A DNA stretch of 64,000 bases from assembly GCF_900129905.1 (NCBI RefSeq), contig NZ_FQXG01000008.1, positions 198,152-262,151 of the forward strand, written 5' to 3'. This DNA comes from Ferrimonas marina (GTDB taxonomy: Bacteria > Pseudomonadota > Gammaproteobacteria > Enterobacterales > Shewanellaceae). How positions within the stretch are numbered: position 1 is the stretch's first letter; every line of letters begins with the position of its first letter. Below, one piece after another: positions 54,277 through 64,000 of this stretch. The notes under the pieces are model-generated. The model did no database searches. It saw only the letters and a list, made by a program, of their open reading frames with translations, and was not told the origin of the DNA. Both the position numbers and the translations under genes were made by a program.

Positions 54277-54544
54277 AATGACCTCTCCGGGGCGGCAGGA
54301 GCCACCAGGTAGCCCCTATTGTCGGTGATCCACCCACGCACGTGGCGAGCGTCTGCTCTGGCGCCAAAAGCAGTCGCTCGTTGGGACACGCGCACCTTCA
54401 CCGTATAGATTCTCTGTCTCACCCAAAGGGCAATCAGGGCCGGCATCTAAGAGATTGATTGAATGGGGAGCGCTTGGTACGTTGGAAAAACCCTAGCCGG
54501 AGTTGTTGCGCCCTCATAGGTGCCAACAGGCGCAAAGAAACACT

Positions 54545-54551
54545 GTTAGGC
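54545..54551 (+). other. Integron-type cassette boundary (R' core GTTAGGC)
   Basis: AACACT-GTTAGGC matches the core recombination site of attI/attC. GTTAGGC is the exact complement of GCCTAAC, which begins the attC at the end of the following gene, as expected for the two ends of one circularisable cassette. The crossover would fall after the first G. Confidence 0.6.
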
Positions 54552-54557
54552 ATCAAT

Positions 54558-55085
54558 GTGAAATCTTCTAAACCTCGCAAGCAATCAAGGTATATGCCCG
54601 GAATGGTCTATGCCGTTCCGTTGGCTGATGGCTCGTTCGGTATAGCTCAAGCGAACGTAAGTCAGGGGAATTTCGACAGCGTAATCTACATTGCGCTTTT
54701 CGAAGATAGATTCGATGAAGTACCCAATGAAGTTCCCGTTTTGAGCCGCGCAAAAGTGGTCTCGCTTTGCGCAACGTGGCGGCAAGGCTTAAATCGAGGA
54801 GAGTGGTTATCGATTGGTATCGAAAAGGAGTTGTTTGAGAAACATGAGTTCCCGAATGAGGAGTATGCCAGCAATGGATATATCGGAGCAGAGAACTACG
54901 ATGCTGGAATACTTACAAAATTCCTATCAGCAGTTCACGGGCTTATCCCTTGGAACGTAATGCATGATCCCAACTACTACGACGAAATACTTCTAAACGG
55001 GGCTGCTCGGCCAAACTCAGCGTACATCCTAAGCGAGCAGGAGCGAACTATCTACCGCAAAGAGATGTTCGGAATTGATGCCTAA
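54558..55085 (+). CDS. Imm26-like immunity protein in an integron cassette
   Basis: A 175-residue protein whose N-terminal part (GMVYAVPLADGSFGIAQAN) fits the Imm26 family of polymorphic-toxin immunity proteins; the match is moderate. It fills a cassette: its GTG start is 12 bp inside the R' boundary and its stop TAA is inside the R'' box GCCTAAC. ATG at 54556 is out of frame (ATGTGA). Codon use is more AT-rich than neighbours, consistent with acquisition. No toxin is adjacent. Confidence 0.5.
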   Translation: MKSSKPRKQSRYMPGMVYAVPLADGSFGIAQANVSQGNFDSVIYIALFEDRFDEVPNEVPVLSRAKVVSLCATWRQGLNRGEWLSIGIEKELFEKHEFPNEEYASNGYIGAENYDAGILTKFLSAVHGLIPWNVMHDPNYYDEILLNGAARPNSAYILSEQERTIYRKEMFGIDA

Positions 55086-55177
55086 CAAGGGTTTAAATAC
55101 CGGTCGCTTCGCTCCCAGGGACAAAGGCCACTAGGTGGCGGTGACGCTGACCTTTGCTCTTTAGCTTAGCGTTATGT
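55080..55177 (+). other. attC recombination site of an integron cassette
   Basis: It starts with R'' GCCTAAC (55080-55086) and AAGGGTTTAAA (L''-like). It has partly self-complementary arms including GGTCGCTTCGCTCCC and CAAAGG...CCTTTG, and ends CTTAGC-GTTATGT (R' at 55171). At 98 bp it is within the usual attC range. It lies immediately at the 3' end of the Imm26-like gene, overlapping its stop. Confidence 0.7.
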
Positions 55178-55194
55178 GAAAGGACATTCGAGAT

Positions 55195-55683
55195 TTGAAT
55201 CTAGACAAAGCACATAAAATTGAAGAAATTCTTAACACTGATTTCAAACATGAAGAATTCCTTCTAGAAAGCTATGATGAAGCCAAAAAGTATATAAATG
55301 ATTTTGATTGGCATAAGGGCATTAAAGATACTTTCGTTGGAATGTGCTTTGATGGGATTTTATGTGTGTTCCTATTTGACTGCGAGCTTACAATTGAAAA
55401 AGAGCTCGAGGGCGATAATTTTGTTTGGGTGATAGTGGGTGATTTACCCCCAGCTTATATAACGTCAGAGAATGCTCCTAATCCAGCTTGTGCATTAGAT
55501 GGCTACGTAGGTGCAATGCTAGAGTGGGTCAAGGCAGCAGCTTCTGGTGATACAGTTGATGATCTTATTCCAGTAAACGTTCCTGCTAATCCTGAGAACT
55601 CCGAGTTGTTAAAACGAAGGCTGGACTTTATAGATAAAGAGATTCTTAGTGCTGCAGAGTACAAAGAAGACTTACGAGCATAG
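55195..55683 (+). CDS. Hypothetical acidic protein, second cassette gene
   Basis: A 162-residue soluble acidic protein, distinctly AT-rich compared with the whole window, so recently acquired. It starts (TTG, SD AAAGGA) 18 bp after the attC R' box, the position expected of the next cassette gene. I do not recognise the family; its size and company suggest another immunity-type protein. No attC follows; instead repeat copy 3 begins 15 bp after the stop, so this cassette looks truncated. Confidence 0.6.
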   Translation: MNLDKAHKIEEILNTDFKHEEFLLESYDEAKKYINDFDWHKGIKDTFVGMCFDGILCVFLFDCELTIEKELEGDNFVWVIVGDLPPAYITSENAPNPACALDGYVGAMLEWVKAAASGDTVDDLIPVNVPANPENSELLKRRLDFIDKEILSAAEYKEDLRA

Positions 55684-55697
55684 TGAGACCAAAGGCA

Positions 55698-55735
55698 GAG
55701 ACCAAAGGGGTCAGAGTGGATTGAAATCACCTCAA
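55698..55735 (+). repeat. Dispersed repeat, copy 3
   Basis: GAGACCAAAGGGGTCAGAGTGG followed by ATTGAAA, downstream of the second cassette gene. It marks the right end of the AT-rich insertion. Confidence 0.55.
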
Positions 55736-55774
55736 TGGCTGGTTTGGGGCGAAAATGGCCTCTTTGTGCTCAGT

Positions 55775-56422
55775 TCAGAGGTCGATATCAGTCAGTGGGG
55801 TTAGCCCCTGTCGACAGTCTTGACCGTAGGCCTCGGCAAAGGGGCGGTCAAAGCAGTGCAGAAAACCCTCAACCACATCCAGGTTAGCGATCTTACCCCG
55901 CATCCAGTCGGGCCAGTCCGAGGTGTCAGGGATGGGCTGCTTTTTAGCGATGCGGTCCCGCGCCGCGATCAGCGCTGCTTTGTCTCGTTGCAAAAAGGCG
56001 ATGTGGGCATCGGTAAAGGCGGCGTTATCCCAATAGGGATTGTCTTTGCCTTGCTCCAGGGCGCGTTGACGGCGCAGGTAGGGCAGGGCAGCATCATCTT
56101 CACCACTCATCGCCAGCAGCTGCCCGGTGTGCATCAGCAAGATGGTGTAACGCTCGGCACGCTCTGGATGTGTCTCGACGTAGGCCACCAGCAGTTGTGC
56201 CGCCTGGCTATAGCAGCCTCTGTCGTAATAGCGACGCCAGCCCTGGTCTGGTGTTTGGTCAAATGCCTTGAACGACAGGGTCATCTGCTGGCTCAACTCG
56301 GCATCAGTCAGCTCGACGTCAGTTAGGTTGCACTCGGCTGCGGCCAAGGGCGCCAGCAGTAAAAGCAATAACCCCGCTAGTCCTTTCGCCCTTAAACCTT
56401 GCTGTCCCTGCACTGCGCTCAT
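55775..56422 (-). CDS. Exported hypothetical protein, TPR-like
   Basis: A 215-residue protein with a signal peptide (about residues 15-30, cleavage near Ala-Ala-Ala-Glu). The helical mature domain contains repeat-like segments (YSQAAQLLVAYVETHPERAE, DDAALPYLRRQRALEQGK) that suggest tetratricopeptide folds, and three cysteines. Not recognised. ATG 56422 gives the signal peptide a short polar lead; the frame stays open upstream but is antisense to the monooxygenase. Confidence 0.6.
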   Translation of the reverse strand: MSAVQGQQGLRAKGLAGLLLLLLAPLAAAECNLTDVELTDAELSQQMTLSFKAFDQTPDQGWRRYYDRGCYSQAAQLLVAYVETHPERAERYTILLMHTGQLLAMSGEDDAALPYLRRQRALEQGKDNPYWDNAAFTDAHIAFLQRDKAALIAARDRIAKKQPIPDTSDWPDWMRGKIANLDVVEGFLHCFDRPFAEAYGQDCRQGLTPLTDIDL

Positions 56423-56456
56423 CGTTTTGTTCTCATATTTGAACCACCGCTTTCCA

Positions 56457-57854
56457 TTAGCTGGGTGTCTGGGCCGTTGAGCTTGCTCGCTTGCGGCCCA
56501 GCTGCCAGGCCTTACGCAGGTTGTAGGAGTACTCCGGGCAGTCCGCCTGGATGGTGTGGCTGGGGGAGGGCAGATAGCCCTCGGCCGCCTCAGCATCCTG
56601 AGCCGCGGTCTCCTTGGCCAGCTTGGCACCGTCCGGCAGGGCCACCTCGCCGATAAGCACATCAGCCAGAAACTCCGATTGCAGCTCAGCGATGGGCATT
56701 AACGCACATACCGGCTGGATTAGGCCGATAAAGGCCAGATCCTGACGCTGGGGCGGGAAGATCCGATGCCAAAGCGGGAAGCGGTTGCCCTGGGGCGTCA
56801 GCTCCGGCTGGTCAAAGAAGGGGAAGCGAATGTCGTAGCCGGTGGCGCAGATGATGGCGTCTACCTGCTCCTGCTGGCCATCCTCGAAGGTGACGGTGTG
56901 GCCATTCAGCTGCGTAATCTCACCCCGGGCCAGCACATCGCCGTGGGTGAGGCGGTGGTAGATCTCCTGGGATACCGTGGGGTGGTGCTGACTCAGTCGC
57001 CCCTTCGGAGGCTTCATCCCCATCCGTTGTGGGGAGCCCGCCAGCAGTGAAATGAGGCCCTGGTGTACCCGGTCGCGCACCGCCAAACGAAAACGCCGCG
57101 GCAAGGTCTCCCGCACCAGGCGCTCCCACAGTGAGGGTGGCTTCATCGGGTGGCGGACAAACTTGTCCTGGGCCAGGTTGCCAAACAGCTTGGGCAGTAC
57201 CCAGACACCGGAGCGCTGGGACAGCAGCACCTTTTTTGCCCCTTGTCCGGTTCGGCCCAGCTCGCAGGCGATGTCCATGGCGGAGTTGCCGGAGCCCACC
57301 ACGACGACGGTTTTATCGCGCAGATCCAGCGGCTCGGTCACATCCACATAGTGGTGGGCGTGGATCAGCTCGCCATCAAACTGACCAGAAAACTCAGGCA
57401 GGCGGGGTGACCAGTGATGGCCATTGGCCACCACCAAAAAATCAAAGTCCTGGGTTTGTTCGCCCTCGGCGCAATGGAGGGTTAACTGCCAGCCACCCTC
57501 GGGCATTGGGGCGCAGTGGCGCACCTCGGTATTGAACTGGATAAGCGGGAGCAGCTGGAACTGCTCAGCGTAGCGCTCGAACTCTTCCAGTATCTGCCAG
57601 TGGGGTGGGTACTCCGCCATCTCCTCTTTGAAGGGGAAGTCGGACAGCTGCATCATCCGCTTGGAGGTGTTGATGTGCAGCGAGCGGTAACAGGTGGAGG
57701 CGCCGTTGTCGTTGTTGAAGCGCCAGATCCCCCCGAGGGCGCTGCCTTTTTCGAACACGCTGACCGACAAGCCGTGTTGCTTAAGCACCTTGGCGGCAAC
57801 GAGGCCGCTGATCCCGGCACCGATGATGGCAATACGCTGAGGGCGAAGGGGCAT
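56457..57854 (-). CDS. Flavin-containing monooxygenase (FMO-like)
   Basis: A class B flavoprotein monooxygenase of 465 residues. The FAD motif is IIGAGISGLVAAKVL (about 11-25), the FMO-type segment is FDGELIHAHHYVD, and the NADPH motif is VVVGSGNSAMDIACEL. Such enzymes oxygenate amines or sulfides, or perform Baeyer-Villiger reactions; the substrate is unknown. Start 57854 (Met-Pro-Leu-Arg) was preferred to 57881. Confidence 0.88.
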   Translation of the reverse strand: MPLRPQRIAIIGAGISGLVAAKVLKQHGLSVSVFEKGSALGGIWRFNNDNGASTCYRSLHINTSKRMMQLSDFPFKEEMAEYPPHWQILEEFERYAEQFQLLPLIQFNTEVRHCAPMPEGGWQLTLHCAEGEQTQDFDFLVVANGHHWSPRLPEFSGQFDGELIHAHHYVDVTEPLDLRDKTVVVVGSGNSAMDIACELGRTGQGAKKVLLSQRSGVWVLPKLFGNLAQDKFVRHPMKPPSLWERLVRETLPRRFRLAVRDRVHQGLISLLAGSPQRMGMKPPKGRLSQHHPTVSQEIYHRLTHGDVLARGEITQLNGHTVTFEDGQQEQVDAIICATGYDIRFPFFDQPELTPQGNRFPLWHRIFPPQRQDLAFIGLIQPVCALMPIAELQSEFLADVLIGEVALPDGAKLAKETAAQDAEAAEGYLPSPSHTIQADCPEYSYNLRKAWQLGRKRASSTAQTPS

Positions 57855-57912
57855 GGTTCCATCCTGGAGTGAATGCGTCATGCCCCATCATGGCGGCGAG
57901 GGAATTTGCTTG

Positions 57913-58671
57913 TCAATCCAGCCCGTAGCGACCGTGCACCTCACGGTACTGATCCACCCACAAAGCAGTGGCACCGCAGATCGCCACCGGCATCAGCACC
58001 AGGTTCACCAGTGGGATCATCGCCATGATGGCAGCGGCCGCGCCAAAGCTGAAGCTGCGCCAGCGCTGCATCTGCAGTGCGCCACGCATCCGGTCGAACG
58101 GCACCTTATGGTTGTCGAACGGGTAATCCAGGTACTGGATCGCCATCATCCAGGCGGTGAAGCCAAACCAGAGGATGGGGCCGATACCCGGCACAAACAG
58201 CAGGATGATCAGAAACACCAGGGCCCGGGGCAGGTAGTACCACAGCTTGGTCCATTCCCGGCCTATCAAGCGCGGGGTGTCTTTGACCAGGTCCAACACG
58301 CCACCGGTGTCCATGGGTTTCCCCGTAAGTGATTTCTCCACCTGCTCTGCCAATAGCCCGTTAAAGGGGGCGGCGATGAAGTTCATAATGGCGCTGAAAG
58401 TGAACGAGGCGGTCAGTAGCACGCTGATCACCGCCAGCGGCCATAACAGGAAATCGAGCCAGCTGAGAAAATCCGGCAGCCAGTCCATTAACTGGCCGAT
58501 CCACACCTGCATCCGCTGGAACAGGAAATAGAAGGCGGTGGAGAACAGCAGCAGGTTGACGGTCAGCGGCAGCACCACGAAGCGACGCAGGCCGGGCCGG
58601 CGGATCAGCTCAAATCCTTGCAGAAAGTATTCAACGCCGCTTTTCTGCTCCGGCGTAGGGGAAGAATTCAT
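57913..58671 (-). CDS. cysZ: Sulfate transporter CysZ
   Basis: An inner-membrane sulfate permease of 252 residues feeding cysteine synthesis. Segments diagnostic of the family are RPGLRRFVVLPLTVN, LLWPLAVISVLL, IAAPFNGLLAEQ, AIQYLDYPFDNHKVPF and MPVAICGATALWVD. It is divergent from smc. In many gammaproteobacteria it neighbours cysK; here cysK is 10 kb away. Confidence 0.94.
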   Translation of the reverse strand: MNSSPTPEQKSGVEYFLQGFELIRRPGLRRFVVLPLTVNLLLFSTAFYFLFQRMQVWIGQLMDWLPDFLSWLDFLLWPLAVISVLLTASFTFSAIMNFIAAPFNGLLAEQVEKSLTGKPMDTGGVLDLVKDTPRLIGREWTKLWYYLPRALVFLIILLFVPGIGPILWFGFTAWMMAIQYLDYPFDNHKVPFDRMRGALQMQRWRSFSFGAAAAIMAMIPLVNLVLMPVAICGATALWVDQYREVHGRYGLD

Positions 58672-58937
58672 CGCAGATCCACATTCTGTTGGTCAGGGTG
58701 TCGTTTTCCCTGGCATTGACTCGGCGCTCGAGCCCATTGTCAGGCCATCAGAGGTCAACTTGGCACGAACACCTTGCTGAAAAGCCATCACAAACGGCTC
58801 CGTCAGCTCGAGAATTTCATTGTGTTGTGATCCCGGCCTCTAGGTCAACAAAGCGGGTATTTCAGGCTGTTACAAAACATTCCCGGCTTTGGTAAAGTGC
58901 CTGACTATTACCATCTTGTGAGACCCTGCTGCGCCCT

Positions 58938-61900
58938 ATGCGGCTGAAAATGATAAAACTGGCGGGCTTTAAATCCTTCGTGGATCCCACCAAAGTCCCC
59001 TTTCCCGATCAGATGACCGCCATCGTCGGCCCCAATGGCTGCGGCAAATCCAATGTGATTGATGCCGTACGCTGGGTGCTGGGGGAGAGCAGTGCCAAGA
59101 ATCTGCGCGGCGACGCCATGACCGACGTCATCTTCAACGGCTCCAGTGGTCGTAAGGCGGTGTCGGTGGCCAGCGTGGAGCTGGTGTTTGACAACAGCGA
59201 AGGGCGGCTGGACGGTCAGTACGGCAGCTACGCCGAGATCTCGGTTAAGCGTCAGGTCAACAGCGACGCCCAATCCACCTATTTCCTCAACGGCGCCAAG
59301 TGTCGCCGTCGCGACATCACCGATCTGTTCATGGGCACCGGCCTGGGCCCGCGCAGCTACGCCATCATCGAGCAGGGCACCGTCTCCCGTCTGATTGAGT
59401 CCAAGCCCCAGGAGCTTCGGGTCTTTATCGAGGAGGCGGCGGGGATCTCCCGCTACAAGGAGCGCCGCCGCGAGACCGAGAATCGCATCCGTCATACCCG
59501 GGAGAACCTGGAGCGATTGGAGGATGTGCGCATCGAGCTGGGCAGCCAGATTGAGCGGCTGCGTCGCCAGGCGGATGCCGCCCGTCGCTATCGCGAACTC
59601 AAGGTGCAAGAGCGCACCCTGCATGGCGAGCTATTGGCACTGCGTTGGCGCGAGTTGTCGATGCAGATGCAGGCGGTGGAGGAGAAGATCGCCGAGCTGG
59701 AGCAACAAAAGGCCCAGCAGGAGCACGCCTTTGCCGGTGATGACGCCACCCAAATTCAGCTTGAGCAGCAAAAATCCGATCTCAGCGCCGAGCTGGAGCA
59801 GTGCCAGCAGCGCCTGTTCCAGAGCAATGGCGCGGTCACCCGATTGGAGCAGCAGATCCTCCATGCCCGTCAACGCAGCCAGCAGCTGGATGATGAGGTG
59901 CGTCGCACCCAGGAGCAGTTGGAGGGCAGCGAACGCCAGCTCGGCGGTTTAGGCGATGAGCAATCCGAGCTGGAAGGTGCCCTGGCGGAGCTTGAGCCGG
60001 AGATCGAGGCGCTGGAGATGGCGCTGGAGGGGCTCAGCCTGGAGCTGGAGCAGCAGGAAGCCCAGCAAGATGAACTTGAACAGACCCGTGAGCGCTGCCG
60101 CAGCGAGCGGGAGAACGCCGACCGTCAGCGTCAGATCAGCCTGACCGAACTGGCCGGGCTGGGGCGTGAGCGCCAGCAGCTGGCCAGCCAGCAGCAACGA
60201 CTAGCGGAGCAGCTGCAACAGTGGCAGTCCGACGATGGCGAGGCTCGCTTGGAGGCTCTGGCGGAAGCCCTGGCGCTGAGCCAGGAGGAGGCCGAACAGG
60301 CCCAGTTGGAGCTGGAGGAGTCCCAGCAAGCCCTGGAGCTGGCGGAAGCGCAGCGAGATAAGGCACGGGAGCAGCGACAGCAGGCCCAGCAGCTACGCAG
60401 CGCCGCCGAAAGCACCCTGGCCTCGCTGCAGACCCTGATTGCCGCGCGGGAGCAAGCGCTGCCGGCGCCCTTTGATCAACTGCCCCGGGCCTGGCAGCAG
60501 GTGCAGGTGGCACCGGCCTGGGCCGGAGCCGTAGAACAAGTCTTGGGGCGGTTACTGCAGTCGGTGGTCGGCGCAGAACAGCAAACCCTGCCCGAGGGCG
60601 TCAGCCGGCTAAGTGCCCACTCGGCCGAGCGTTCGTCGCAACGGGACTGGCCCTGCCTGCTGGACCAGATCCAGGGACCGTTTAACTTCACCCCTTGGCT
60701 GTCCCACGTTTATTGTGCCGAGGATAAGGCACAGGCCAGGCAGTGGCTGAGCCAATGCCAGTCCCACGAGTCGGTGGTGTTGGCCGACGGCCGTTGGCTG
60801 GGGCCGGGTTTTGAGATTGCCGCCGGTCAGGCCGCTCAGCAGCCACTGACCGAACTGGTGCGTCAGCAGCAGCAAGCCGAAGCTGACCGTGACCGCTGGG
60901 TGGAAGCCGAGAGCGAAGCAGCGCAGGCGCTCGATGACGCCCAGAGCGGCTTGGAGCAGGCCAAGAACAACGTGAACCAGGCCCGCCAGCAGGCCACCAG
61001 CGCCCGTGAGCGGGCACTGACCGACGCCGGGGCGCACCAGCGTCTGGCGGAGCAGCTGCAACAACAGGGTCAGCAGCGGGAACTGCTCGAGCAGCAACAA
61101 GAGGAGCTGGTGATGCGCCTCGAGGAGCTGGAGCAGCGCGGCTATGGCCTGGAGGAGCAGCTTGAGGAGCTGGAGCAGCAGGCGGAGCAGGCCCAACTGG
61201 CTTTTGACCAGGCGGACCAGCAACGCCAGCAGCAGCGTGACCAGCTGCGCCAACAGCAGCAGCGTCAGGCCGAGCTGAACCAGCGCCTGCAGCAGATGCG
61301 ATTACAGCAGCAGAGTCAGCAGGCCCGGTTGGACAGCATGGCGGATCGGCGCAGTCAGGCGCAGATGGCGGCGGAACAGTGGCAGGAACGCATCGCCCAG
61401 GCTCGCGAGGAGCGTGAGGGGCTGGCGGAGCCGCTGGCGGAGTTTGAGCTGTCGCTGGAGGAGGAGCTGGAGAGCCGTTCTGAACAGGAGCAGGTGCAGG
61501 CCCGGGTGCGTGATGCGCTGCAGGAGGTTAACCAGACCCTGTCCGGCATCAACGAAAACCAGCGCGACCAGCAGGCCCGGATCCAGACCCTGGTCGATCA
61601 GATCAACCGACAGCAGCTAGAGTTTGAGGGCCTGCGGGTCCAGGCTCAGGGCCAACTCGACCTGCTGGCAGAATCGGAGATGCAGCTTAAAGGGATCCTG
61701 GAAACCCTAAGCCCAGAGGCGGCGGTGGCCCAGTGGAGCGCCGATCTGGAACGGGTCAAGGAGCGGATCCGCCGTTTGGGCGCCATCAACATGGCGGCCA
61801 TCGAGGAGTACGAGCAGCAGACCGAGCGAAAAGCCTACCTGGATGAGCAGAACGCCGATCTTACCCAGGCCCTGGAGGTACTGGAGGCGGCGATCCGCAA

Positions 61901-62393
61901 GATCGACCGGGAGACCCGCAGTCGCTTCAAGGAGACCTTCGATAAGGTCAATGCCGACCTCACCCATCTGTTCCCCAAGGTGTTCGGCGGCGGTAGTGCC
62001 TACCTGGAGCTGACCGACGATGATATGTTGGAGGCGGGGGTAACGATTATGGCGCGACCACCTGGTAAGAAAAACAGTACCATTCACCTGCTCTCCGGTG
62101 GTGAAAAGGCGCTGACCGCTTTATCATTGGTGTTTGCGATCTTCCGCCTCAATCCGGCACCCTTCTGCATGTTGGATGAGGTGGACGCACCGCTGGACGA
62201 TGCCAACGTAGGCCGCTTTTGTCGGCTGGTGAAAGAGATGTCGGAAACGGTCCAGTTTGTCTACATCAGCCACAACAAGGTCAGCATGGAGATGGCTGAC
62301 CGCCTGACCGGGGTGACCATGCATGAGCCGGGGGTATCCCGGATCGTCGCCGTTGACATTGAAGAGGCCGCAGCGATGGCCAAAATCGGATAA
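58938..62393 (+). CDS. smc: Chromosome partition protein SMC
   Basis: An SMC ATPase of 1151 residues that compacts and segregates the chromosome, forming a long coiled-coil dimer. Walker A is GPNGCGKSN (about 32-40), the coiled coils are Gln/Glu/Leu-rich (about 170-500 and 640-990), and the hinge lies between (about 510-630). The C-terminal signature LSGGEKALTAL and Walker B FCMLDEVDAPLDD are intact. It belongs to the canonical SMC rather than the MukB type. It precedes zipA by 20 bp. Confidence 0.96.
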   Translation: MRLKMIKLAGFKSFVDPTKVPFPDQMTAIVGPNGCGKSNVIDAVRWVLGESSAKNLRGDAMTDVIFNGSSGRKAVSVASVELVFDNSEGRLDGQYGSYAEISVKRQVNSDAQSTYFLNGAKCRRRDITDLFMGTGLGPRSYAIIEQGTVSRLIESKPQELRVFIEEAAGISRYKERRRETENRIRHTRENLERLEDVRIELGSQIERLRRQADAARRYRELKVQERTLHGELLALRWRELSMQMQAVEEKIAELEQQKAQQEHAFAGDDATQIQLEQQKSDLSAELEQCQQRLFQSNGAVTRLEQQILHARQRSQQLDDEVRRTQEQLEGSERQLGGLGDEQSELEGALAELEPEIEALEMALEGLSLELEQQEAQQDELEQTRERCRSERENADRQRQISLTELAGLGRERQQLASQQQRLAEQLQQWQSDDGEARLEALAEALALSQEEAEQAQLELEESQQALELAEAQRDKAREQRQQAQQLRSAAESTLASLQTLIAAREQALPAPFDQLPRAWQQVQVAPAWAGAVEQVLGRLLQSVVGAEQQTLPEGVSRLSAHSAERSSQRDWPCLLDQIQGPFNFTPWLSHVYCAEDKAQARQWLSQCQSHESVVLADGRWLGPGFEIAAGQAAQQPLTELVRQQQQAEADRDRWVEAESEAAQALDDAQSGLEQAKNNVNQARQQATSARERALTDAGAHQRLAEQLQQQGQQRELLEQQQEELVMRLEELEQRGYGLEEQLEELEQQAEQAQLAFDQADQQRQQQRDQLRQQQQRQAELNQRLQQMRLQQQSQQARLDSMADRRSQAQMAAEQWQERIAQAREEREGLAEPLAEFELSLEEELESRSEQEQVQARVRDALQEVNQTLSGINENQRDQQARIQTLVDQINRQQLEFEGLRVQAQGQLDLLAESEMQLKGILETLSPEAAVAQWSADLERVKERIRRLGAINMAAIEEYEQQTERKAYLDEQNADLTQALEVLEAAIRKIDRETRSRFKETFDKVNADLTHLFPKVFGGGSAYLELTDDDMLEAGVTIMARPPGKKNSTIHLLSGGEKALTALSLVFAIFRLNPAPFCMLDEVDAPLDDANVGRFCRLVKEMSETVQFVYISHNKVSMEMADRLTGVTMHEPGVSRIVAVDIEEAAAMAKIG

Positions 62394-62413
62394 TTACAGG
62401 GTTTCGCACCATT

Positions 62414-64000
<1,587 letters not shown>

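Larger units (their letters stand above)
54220..54557. other. Spacer between copy 2 and the cassette
   Basis: 338 bp holding repeat copy 2 (54242-54276) and, at its right end, the integron-like boundary at 54545-54551. A 63-codon minus-strand frame (54255-54446) is open but has no SD or recognisable content. It could be a remnant. Confidence 0.4.

Noticed and set aside
54255-54446. 63-codon minus-strand ORF next to the cassette boundary
   Set aside because: No SD, no recognisable content, and it runs into the dispersed repeat; could be a remnant but not supportable as a gene.
59600-62000. Repetitive CAG/GAG-rich stretches resembling a repeat array
   Set aside because: These are Gln/Glu codons of the SMC coiled coils, not a DNA repeat or CRISPR array.

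Overview
The window is 64 kb of GC-rich gammaproteobacterial chromosome, densely coded on both strands. A Shewanella-type CymA menaquinol oxidase, the cysZ | smc-zipA-ligA neighbourhood, ptsHI-crr, pqiABC, tamAB and a complete bioA/bioBFCD locus together suggest an Alteromonadales organism. The base composition fits Ferrimonas or a close relative better than most Shewanella. This assignment is an inference from gene content and remembered family sequences; no search was run.

Layout. 1-1.8 kb: four small translationally coupled ORFs of unknown role and a small HTH protein, then about 700 bp without a gene. 2.5-8.2 kb: cobB and the biotin locus. 8.3-11.7 kb: an LdtD/MepK-type peptidoglycan pair, rplY with a structured leader, and a UPF0149 gene. 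12-18.4 kb: small unknown genes and tamA-tamB. 18.6-21.4 kb: membrane protein, exported asparaginase-family hydrolase, CBS protein, cysE. 21.5-26.7 kb: a four-gene minus-strand operon (AGPS-like flavoenzyme, GlpD-like dehydrogenase, FGGY kinase, SGNH hydrolase) with a structured leader ending in a terminator. 26.8-27.8 kb: mostly non-coding DNA with a candidate small RNA and two 43-residue membrane peptides. 27.8-37.2 kb: AbgT transporter, a sortase with its own LPSTAS-tailed substrate, rlmJ, cymA, pqiABC, GST and a cold-shock gene. 37.5-47.3 kb: isochorismatase-like hydrolase, M15 peptidase, dapE-yffB, an FMN riboswitch driving a RibN-type transporter, ptsHI-crr, a chemoreceptor and cysK. 47.6-51.7 kb: a BshA-like glycosyltransferase coupled to a dicarboxylate symporter fused to a solute-binding domain, then carbonic anhydrase. 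51.8-55.7 kb: an accessory island with two membrane-anchored RMF-like paralogues, a superinfection-immunity-like protein, an XRE regulator, and an integron-type cassette with a recognisable attC site. 55.8-64 kb: exported protein, flavin monooxygenase, cysZ, smc, zipA and the 5' part of ligA.

The least expected items are the RMF-like membrane paralogues, the integrase-less cassette, the riboswitch-like leader of the glycerolipid-type operon, the bshA-transporter pair, the Gram-negative sortase/substrate pair and the candidate sRNA. No tRNA, rRNA, CRISPR array or intact transposase was seen.
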